The notes below the pieces were generated by a model. That model had not been told where the DNA came from and searched no databases. It saw only the letters and a program-made list of their open reading frames with translations. This document shows positions 23,523 through 28,024 of a stretch of 28,024 nucleotides of DNA, in pieces. Source of the stretch: Proteobacteria bacterium SG_bin5 (lineage in GTDB: Bacteria; Pseudomonadota; Alphaproteobacteria; Sphingomonadales; Sphingomonadaceae); contig LWDI01000071.1 of NCBI GenBank assembly GCA_002083475.1, positions 1-28,024 of the forward strand. Direction: 5' to 3'. The position numbers were made by a program, and so were the translations under genes. Every line of letters starts with the position of its first letter. Positions within the stretch are counted from its first letter, which is position 1.

Positions 23523-24103
23523 GCCAGCCGCCGCGCGAGGTTGACGATCATCGCCGCGGTCGCGCCCCAGATGCGCCGCTCGCCCCAGTAAATCTCGAAA
23601 AACTGCCGCTCGCGCCCCTGCCACGTCAGGCTCGCGCTCCGCAGATTGGCGGGATCGAGGAGAAAATCCAGGGGAACTTCAAACACATCGGCGACTTCGC
23701 TCGCATTGGGCGTGAAGTCCAGATCGGGCGGCACCACCGCGACCACGGGCGTCACCGCATAGCCGGTGCCGGTGCGATAGAGATCGGCCGCGCCGATCAC
23801 GCGCGGCAGATGGCGGGGGAGCGCGATTTCCTCCTCGGCCTCGCGCAGCGCGGCGGCGACTGCGTCTTCGTCCTCGGGATCGATCCGGCCACCGGGAAAG
23901 GCGATCTGGCCGGCGTGGCGGCGCAGCGTCGCGAGCCTTTGGGTGAGTACCACGCCGGGCGCGGGGCGATCGGTGATCGGCACCAGCACGGCGGCGGCGG
24001 TGAGCGCGGCGCCCGGCGCCGGCGGCTCGCGCGTGTCGCCGGGCAGCAGATCGGCGGGCGGCGCCCCCGCGAGCGCCGCGCGCAGGCGCGCTTCCAGGCT
24101 CAT
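23519..24103 (-). CDS. CoA pyrophosphatase (NUDIX hydrolase)
   Basis: Protein of 194 aa starting at ATG 24103, overlapping the DUF1285 stop by 4 nt. The motif LTQRLATLRRHAGQIAFPGG (53-72) is specific for the CoA diphosphatase (NudL/UPF0035) branch, followed by a nudix box (about 71-94) containing ALREAEEEI. The metal-binding Glu residues are present. It should hydrolyse CoA or acyl-CoA to 4'-phosphopantetheine derivatives and 3',5'-ADP. The substrate assignment follows from the subfamily motif and has no independent support here. It is translationally coupled to both neighbours. Confidence 0.93.
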   Translation of the reverse strand: MSLEARLRAALAGAPPADLLPGDTREPPAPGAALTAAAVLVPITDRPAPGVVLTQRLATLRRHAGQIAFPGGRIDPEDEDAVAAALREAEEEIALPRHLPRVIGAADLYRTGTGYAVTPVVAVVPPDLDFTPNASEVADVFEVPLDFLLDPANLRSASLTWQGRERQFFEIYWGERRIWGATAAMIVNLARRLA

Positions 24104-24663
24104 GCGGGATCGAGCGCGAAAAAGGCGCCGTCGCTCCACACGCCCGGTGGCTCGCCCCCGTCGGCGAGCGCGCGCTCGGCGAGCTCGTAATAAACCGGCC
24201 GCGCGAGCACCGCCTCCAGCCCGCCGCGCACCAGCAGATAGGGGCGCGGCCCCTCGGGCGTCGCGGCGAGGCGCAAGGGGTGAGCGGGGCCGGCGGTCAC
24301 CAGATCGCCGGTGTTGAGCCGAAAGGCGAGGCGGGTCGCCTCGGCCTGCCCCTCGGCCTTCATCTCCACCGCGACGAAGGGCGCGTCCTCGACGTCGATC
24401 GTCAGCTTCTCGACCGGGGTGACGAGCACGAAGCCGCCGTCCGCCTCGCGCCGGAGCAATGTCGAGAAGAGCCGCACCATCGCCGCCCGCCCGATCGGGC
24501 CACCCTGGTGATACCAAGTGCCGTCGCGCGCGATGCGCATTTCGCTGTGCCCGCAATGCGGCGGGTTCCAGCGCTCGACCGGGGGCAGGCGCCGTTCCTC
24601 GACCAGCCGCGCGACCTCGGCGAGCGACAGCGCGGCGAGATCGGGCGGGGGCGGCATCGGCAT
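24100..24663 (-). CDS. DUF1285 domain-containing protein
   Basis: Protein of 187 aa from ATG 24663 (a second ATG lies two codons later). Family signatures are PPVERWNPPHCG (27-38), MRIARDGTWYHQGGPIGR (42-59), MVRLFSTLLRREADGGFVLVTPVEKLTIDVEDAPF (62-96, in family order) and the C-terminal GVWSDGAFFAL. DUF1285 proteins are small two-domain proteins of unknown function, with a proposed ligand-binding or signalling role. No signal peptide is present. The gene opens a conserved alphaproteobacterial operon with a CoA pyrophosphatase and the CCA enzyme; the functional link among the three is not understood. The GNAT gene lies 38 bp upstream on the same strand. Confidence 0.92.
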   Translation of the reverse strand: MPMPPPPDLAALSLAEVARLVEERRLPPVERWNPPHCGHSEMRIARDGTWYHQGGPIGRAAMVRLFSTLLRREADGGFVLVTPVEKLTIDVEDAPFVAVEMKAEGQAEATRLAFRLNTGDLVTAGPAHPLRLAATPEGPRPYLLVRGGLEAVLARPVYYELAERALADGGEPPGVWSDGAFFALDPA

Positions 24664-24701
24664 GGGCGGGACTTAGGCAGCCCGGGCGACAGCGTAAAGC
24701 C

Positions 24702-25238
24702 TCAAGCCGGACCCAATAGCCCCGCGCGATCGGGCACATGATCGCCGCGCGCGAGCAGCCGGTGGCGCTCGACCGGCCCCGGCGCGCGCCAAAGGCCGGT
24801 GCGCGCGGCGGTGAAGCCGAAGCGGCCGTAATATTCGGGGTCGCCGATCAGCATCAGCACCGCGTCCACCGGCGCGGCGGCGAGCAGCGCCGCGAACAGC
24901 GCGCGGCCATGGCCCTGGCCGTGCAGCTCGGGCACCACCGCGACCGGGCCGATCATCACCAGCGGCGCGCGCGTCCCGTCATCGCAAGCGAGCGCCACGG
25001 GATAAGCCAGCAGCGCGGCGATGAGCGCGCCCTCCGCCAGGATCGCGAAGCTCATCTCGGCGATCGGCGCCGCGCCCCCACGAATCGCATAGGCAGTGCG
25101 GCGGTGGCGGTCGGCGCCGAAGACGCGGTCGAGCAGCGCCTCCACCGCCTCGGGCGGCACGGCGGCGAGCGGGATGGGCGCGATGGCATGTCTCCCAGGT
25201 GGCGAGTGGACGAACGGCCGCGCGCGCCATAGCTTCAC
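24702..25238 (-). CDS. GNAT family N-acetyltransferase (YhbS-like)
   Basis: This is a GNAT acetyltransferase of about 160-190 aa. The acetyl-CoA site is GPVAVVPELHGQGHGRALFAALL, with the V-x-P-x-x-x-G-x-G-x-G/A pattern. It is followed by VLMLIGDPEYYGRFGF, typical of the YhbS branch, and the end is RLLARGDHVPDRAGLLGPA. The substrate is unknown. The start is uncertain: family members begin close to IPLAAVPPEAVEALL, but no ATG/GTG/TTG lies there in frame. I used GTG 25238; ATG 25271 is the alternative and would leave only 14 bp to the divergent GST start. No good ribosome binding site precedes either. It may be co-transcribed with DUF1285. Confidence 0.85.
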   Translation of the reverse strand: MKLWRARPFVHSPPGRHAIAPIPLAAVPPEAVEALLDRVFGADRHRRTAYAIRGGAAPIAEMSFAILAEGALIAALLAYPVALACDDGTRAPLVMIGPVAVVPELHGQGHGRALFAALLAAAPVDAVLMLIGDPEYYGRFGFTAARTGLWRAPGPVERHRLLARGDHVPDRAGLLGPA

Positions 25239-25285
25239 CCCGCCGCAACGCAAGCGCGATGGGCAAACCATGGGGGACGCCGCCG

Positions 25286-25918
25286 ATGAAACTCTATGAT
25301 TCGCCTTGGGCGCCGAGCCCGCGCCGCGTGCGTATCTATCTGGCGGAAAAAGCGATCGAGGTCGACCGCGTGACGGTCGATCTGAGGCAGGGCGAACATT
25401 TCCAAGAGGCCTATTTGCGCGTCAACCCGCGCGGCGTGGTGCCCGCGCTCGAACTCGATTCGGGCGAGGTGATCTGCGAGTCGGCGGCGATCTGCCGCTA
25501 TTTCGAAGCGCTCCACCCCGAGCCCGCGCTGTTCGGCGCGTCCCCGCTCGAAATCGCGCGGATCGAAAGCTGGACGCGGCGGATCGAAAGCGATGGCTAT
25601 GCCGCCGCCGTCTATGTCTTCCGCAACAGCCGCCCGGTGATGGAGGGGCGCGGCGTTCCCGGCCAATGGCCGCCGATCCCGCTGATCCCCGAACTCGCGA
25701 CGCGCGGCGCGATCATGTGGAGCGCCTTCATCCAGGGGCTCGAGGCGCGGCTCGGCGAGAGCGAATGGATCGCGGGCGACGCGTATAGCTTCGCCGACAT
25801 CAGCGCGCTGGTGACGATCGACTTCGCCAAAGCCGCCAAGCTGCCCCAGCCCGCGCCCGAAAGCGCGCTCGCCCGCTGGCACGCCGCCGCGAGCGCGCGC
25901 CCCAGCGCCAGCGCTTGA
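25286..25918 (+). CDS. glutathione S-transferase family protein
   Basis: Protein of 210 aa starting at ATG 25286. The N-terminal thioredoxin-like domain has MKLYDSPWAPSPRRVRIYL (catalytic Ser/Pro region), NPRGVVPALEL with the cis-Pro, and ICESAAICRYFE with the Glu-Ser pair that binds glutathione. The helical C-terminal domain ends with WIAGDAYSFADISALVTIDF, the conserved N-capping motif of GSTs. It should conjugate glutathione or act on glutathione adducts; the substrate is unknown. It is divergent from the GNAT gene and lies 57 bp upstream of folB. Confidence 0.92.
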   Translation: MKLYDSPWAPSPRRVRIYLAEKAIEVDRVTVDLRQGEHFQEAYLRVNPRGVVPALELDSGEVICESAAICRYFEALHPEPALFGASPLEIARIESWTRRIESDGYAAAVYVFRNSRPVMEGRGVPGQWPPIPLIPELATRGAIMWSAFIQGLEARLGESEWIAGDAYSFADISALVTIDFAKAAKLPQPAPESALARWHAAASARPSASA

Positions 25919-25975
25919 GCGGCTTGGCAAGCGCCGGGCGGTTGGTCTAAGGGCGCGCGCTTTGGCGCGAAGGGA

Positions 25976-26350
25976 ATGAGCGTGGATCGGCTGGAATTGG
26001 AGGTGCACGACATCGAAATGCCGGTGCTCACCGGCATTTATTCCGAGGAGACGCATCTGCCCCAGCCGCTGCGGATCTCGATCACCGCCGAGCTCGATTG
26101 CGCGCCGCTTTATGCGCCCGATACGCCGCTGTCGGCCTCCAAAAACTATCTCGATCTGAAGCGCGCGGCGACGGCGGCGCTGCCGGAGGGGGTGCATTTC
26201 ACGCTGATCGAGGCGGTCGCCGATCATATTTGCGAAACGCTGCTGCTGCAGGACGCGCGGCTGCGCTGGGTGCGGGTGAAGATCGTCAAGCTCGCCATCG
26301 CCGAGGGGCGCGAATCGATCGGCATCACGCTGACGCGCCACCGGCGATGA
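25976..26350 (+). CDS. folB: dihydroneopterin aldolase
   Basis: Protein of 124 aa starting at ATG 25976, with GAAGGGA as ribosome binding site. It catalyses conversion of 7,8-dihydroneopterin to 6-hydroxymethyl-dihydropterin in folate synthesis. The fold signature includes LEVHDIEMPVLTGIYSEE (8-25) with the conserved Glu, LPQPLRISITAEL (28-40), KNYLDLKRAATAAL and the C-terminal strand VRVKIVKLAIAEG with the catalytic Lys. The segment after the Lys differs from the common KPxA form but is reasonable for the sphingomonad branch. Length is normal. Its stop overlaps the start of the next gene (ATGA), indicating translational coupling. Confidence 0.88.
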   Translation: MSVDRLELEVHDIEMPVLTGIYSEETHLPQPLRISITAELDCAPLYAPDTPLSASKNYLDLKRAATAALPEGVHFTLIEAVADHICETLLLQDARLRWVRVKIVKLAIAEGRESIGITLTRHRR

Positions 26351-26628
26351 CGCGGATCGACGCGCGCGGGCCCGAGGCGCTCATCGCGGCGGCGCGGGCG
26401 GCGCCGGGGGACGTGGCGGTGGTGATCGCCGCCGATGTTCCCCCGCTTGAACGCGCGCTGCTGATCGCGGCGATCGCCCCGCTCGCGATCGAACGCGCGC
26501 CGGCGCGGGTCAATGCGCTCGACGTGGCGCCGGGGGTGGCGGCGACCGAGATCGACGCGGCGCTCGAATTTTTCGCCACGGCGGATTGCACCACCGGCCA
26601 GGTGCTGCGGTTGAGCGGCGAAGGCTGA
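26347..26628 (+). CDS. small Rossmann-fold (SDR C-terminus-like) protein coupled to folB
   Basis: Protein of 93 aa starting at ATG 26347 within the folB stop (ATGA). The N-terminal part alternates helix and strand (GPEALIAAARAAPGDVAVVIAADV). The C-terminal part resembles the end of a short-chain dehydrogenase: RVNALDVAPG matches the SDR RVNxxxPG motif, and ALEFFATADCTTGQVLRL-SGEG matches the SDR end FLxSxxxxxxTGQxLxxDGG. The nucleotide-binding TGxxxGIG and the catalytic Ser-Tyr-Lys are absent. It therefore looks like a mini-Rossmann protein derived from an SDR, unlikely to be a reductase on its own. SDR-type pteridine reductases (FolM) act next to FolB in folate metabolism, so a folate-related helper role is an inference. 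Confidence 0.78.
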   Translation: MTRIDARGPEALIAAARAAPGDVAVVIAADVPPLERALLIAAIAPLAIERAPARVNALDVAPGVAATEIDAALEFFATADCTTGQVLRLSGEG

Positions 26629-26650
26629 CGCGGAACCTCAGCGGTCCCGA

Positions 26651-27493
26651 CTAACGCTCGCAGCGCCCCAACTGCGCGAGCACGAAACCATAATCCTCGC
26701 GCGCGCCCAGGGCGTTGGCGGGGTCGAGCGTTTGCACCGATCGCTCGGGGAGCGCCGGGGGCAGAAAGCAGGCGAGGCGATACCAGAGCAAGCTGTCGCG
26801 CGCGGGCGGGGCGGCGGCCTCGTCGACGATTTCGCTCAGCGCAACCGCCCAGCGCGCCGCCTCGCCGGGGCGGCGGATGACGCTCAGCGAGACCGGACGC
26901 CCATCCTTGGTCGTCAGGAAAATCTGCGTCTCGCGCTCGCCCGGCAGGCTGCCGGGGACGGTGAACACATTGCCGATGCCGGTGATTTCGGGCGGCGCGT
27001 CGGCGGCGACGAGCGCGCGCGCGATCTCGCGGATGCGCGCGTCGAACGCGGGGGTCCAGCCTTGCTGCCCGCGCTTGCCGATCAATTGCAGCTGATCGGG
27101 CTTGCCCGGAACGGGCACCGCGAACAGCAGCACGCGCAAGGCCTTGAGCTTCGGCGGCCGCCCGCGCGCGTCGAGCGGCACGTCGACGAGATAATTGATC
27201 CGCGGCGGCAATGATTCGCGCCCCTTGATCTGCGCCATGACGTCGGCGGTCACGTCGAAGCGGACGAATCCGGGGGCGAGACCGGGCGATTCCTGCGGCT
27301 TGAGCCGCGCGGCGCTCCGGATCACCGCGTCGACCACGCTGGGCGACGTCCGCACGAGATCGGCGACCAAGGCATAGGGTGGCGGCGGCACCGGGGCGGG
27401 CACGGCGGCCGGCTTTTGGCCAAAAACCACGGCCGCGGGGGCCGATAGCGCGGTAAACGCTGTCAAAATCGCCAGGGCGGGAACGCGAGCCAT
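26651..27493 (-). CDS. exported hypothetical protein
   Basis: Protein of 280 aa. ATG 27493 starts a signal peptide (MARVPALAILTAFTALSAPAAVVFG) followed by a Pro-rich linker (AAVPAPVPPPPYALVADLV). The mature part is mixed alpha/beta: RFDVTADVMAQIKGRESLPPRINYLVDVPLD, then LKALRVLLFAVPVPGKPDQLQLI, IREIARALVAADAPPEITGIGNVFTVPGSLPGE, TQIFLTTKDGRPVSLSV, and a C-terminus with two Cys (LACFLPP, LGRCER). I do not recognise a named family; the architecture suggests a soluble periplasmic or envelope protein. It is convergent with folB and the mini-Rossmann gene (22 bp between stops) and divergent from tonB. The longer frame upstream to 27751 lacks coding character. Confidence 0.82.
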   Translation of the reverse strand: MARVPALAILTAFTALSAPAAVVFGQKPAAVPAPVPPPPYALVADLVRTSPSVVDAVIRSAARLKPQESPGLAPGFVRFDVTADVMAQIKGRESLPPRINYLVDVPLDARGRPPKLKALRVLLFAVPVPGKPDQLQLIGKRGQQGWTPAFDARIREIARALVAADAPPEITGIGNVFTVPGSLPGERETQIFLTTKDGRPVSLSVIRRPGEAARWAVALSEIVDEAAAPPARDSLLWYRLACFLPPALPERSVQTLDPANALGAREDYGFVLAQLGRCER

Positions 27494-27717
27494 GCCCGCG
27501 CCGTTAGCGCAGCCGGTGCTTTTGATACAGAAATAATTCTGCCATGCGGCGATTGTACGTTTGTTGCGCCCGACAAAGCGTTTGCATGGGTTTCGACTGG
27601 GCGATAGAGACTCGCGCTCTATAGGATAAAAAGCTCTCGGCGGCGGCCGCGTGCGACCCTGGGGCAGGGCCGGACACGGGGCAGAGTTGCCGGGGAAATA
27701 TGGAGTTTCGTACCTGA
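27494..27717. promoter_or_regulatory. divergent regulatory region (hypothetical / tonB)
   Basis: This 224-bp region is AT-richer than its surroundings in its left half. It holds two small palindromes: CAGAA-ATAA-TTCTG (27528-27541), 35 bp before the minus-strand gene, and ATAGAG-ACTCGCG-CTCTAT (27604-27622), about 95 bp before tonB and overlapping a TATAGG box (27620-27625). I find no -35 with good spacing, so promoters are not assigned. The palindromes are candidate operators only. Confidence 0.4.
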
Positions 27718-28024
27718 ATGGCTTACGCAGATCGCGATAACAGCGGGACACGGATGGTGGCGGTCGTCGTCGTCATCATCCTGATGGCGGTGCTGGGGTA
27801 TGCGTTCATCACCGGCCTGGCGTATCAATACGTCAAGAAGGTGCAGGAACAGCTCAACACCTTCGACGTCGCGCCGCCGCCTCCCCCGCCGCCGCCGCCG
27901 CCCGATGAGCCGCCGCCGCCGCCCGATACCCCGCAGCCGACCTCGCCGCCGGTCGTGTCGCCGCCGGTGATCGTCCAGACGCCCGCGCCGCCGTCGCCGA
28001 TCGTCACCACCGCCACGCCGCCGC
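27718..28024 (+). CDS. tonB: energy transducer TonB, N-terminal part (3' truncated by window edge)
   Basis: The frame opens at ATG 27718, directly after an in-frame TGA (27715-27717), and runs off the right edge after 102 codons. The N-terminus has a short polar stretch, one transmembrane helix (about 13-37: MVAVVVVIILMAVLGYAFITGL) and then a proline-rich periplasmic spacer (PPPPPPPPPPDEPPPPPDTP and onward). This is the TonB plan: the helix binds ExbB/ExbD, and the proline region spans the periplasm to reach outer-membrane TonB-dependent receptors. The C-terminal receptor-binding domain lies outside the window, so the identification rests on architecture and N-terminal similarity. exbB/exbD usually follow but cannot be seen. 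Confidence 0.85.
   Translation, partial: MAYADRDNSGTRMVAVVVVIILMAVLGYAFITGLAYQYVKKVQEQLNTFDVAPPPPPPPPPPDEPPPPPDTPQPTSPPVVSPPVIVQTPAPPSPIVTTATPP

Noticed and set aside
27825..28016. Gly-rich minus-strand frame opposite tonB
   Set aside because: It is the reverse complement of the CCG proline repeats in the TonB spacer.
27880..28024. Repetitive CCG-rich stretch as a possible CRISPR or tandem repeat
   Set aside because: The repeats are proline codons of the TonB periplasmic spacer. There is no repeat-spacer pattern here or elsewhere in the window.
1..28024. Mobile element, prophage or defence island
   Set aside because: No transposase, integrase, toxin-antitoxin or restriction-type gene was seen, and no terminal repeats or att-like duplications at the two tRNAs.

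Overview
The window is high-GC, densely packed chromosomal DNA. Gene content and order fit an alphaproteobacterium of the order Sphingomonadales, close to Sphingomonas. The evidence is an exosortase A (XrtA/PEP-CTERM) exopolysaccharide locus with an EpsI-fused exosortase, the TIGR02300 - tRNA-Ala - aroA - cmk - rpsA - ihfB string, an alphaproteobacterial purC-purS-purQ cluster, the DUF1285 - CoA pyrophosphatase - CCA-transferase operon and a sphingomonad-type TonB. Assignments rest on motifs read by eye; no database search was possible.

Layout. (1) 1-6280 (+): a tight operon whose genes overlap by 1-4 nt: XrtA-type polysaccharide deacetylase (cut by the left edge), FemAB-like protein, TIGR03087-type glycosyltransferase, exosortase A fused to an EpsI domain, and an asparagine-synthase-like amidotransferase. 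Together they should assemble or modify a surface polysaccharide and process PEP-CTERM proteins. (2) 6281-7402: a long imperfect inverted repeat, a MAPEG membrane protein (-), a small exported cysteine-containing protein (+), and tRNA-Ala(GGC) (-). (3) 7403-13421: TIGR02300 zinc-ribbon protein (-), aroA and cmk (+), a DUF2167 membrane protein (-), rpsA with a long leader and a clear terminator, ihfB, and tRNA-Leu(UAA). (4) 13423-15135 (-): purC-purS-purQ of IMP synthesis, read toward tRNA-Leu. (5) 15238-18175 (-): DUF4349 lipoprotein, an exported alpha/beta hydrolase and kynureninase, probably co-transcribed. (6) 18309-22344 (+): parC, then a PAS-GGDEF-EAL protein interrupted by an amber codon inside the EAL domain. 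(7) 22308-25238 (-): GNAT, DUF1285, CoA pyrophosphatase and CCA-adding enzyme. (8) 25286-28024: glutathione S-transferase, folB and a mini Rossmann protein (+), an exported hypothetical protein (-), and the start of tonB (+, cut by the right edge).

Most of the window is core housekeeping DNA. I see no insertion sequence, prophage, CRISPR array or defence island, and no strong case for an entirely new system. The points most worth a second look are the nonsense codon in the EAL protein, the truncated SDR-like protein fused in tandem to folB, the exported hydrolase paired with kynureninase, the class II AroA with a glycine at the glyphosate-sensitivity position, the inverted repeat at 6304-6371, and the hairpin whose loop is a stop codon next to tRNA-Ala. 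Three proposed promoters (tRNA-Ala, rpsA, purC) share the form TTGCnn - 17 nt - TATnGn.
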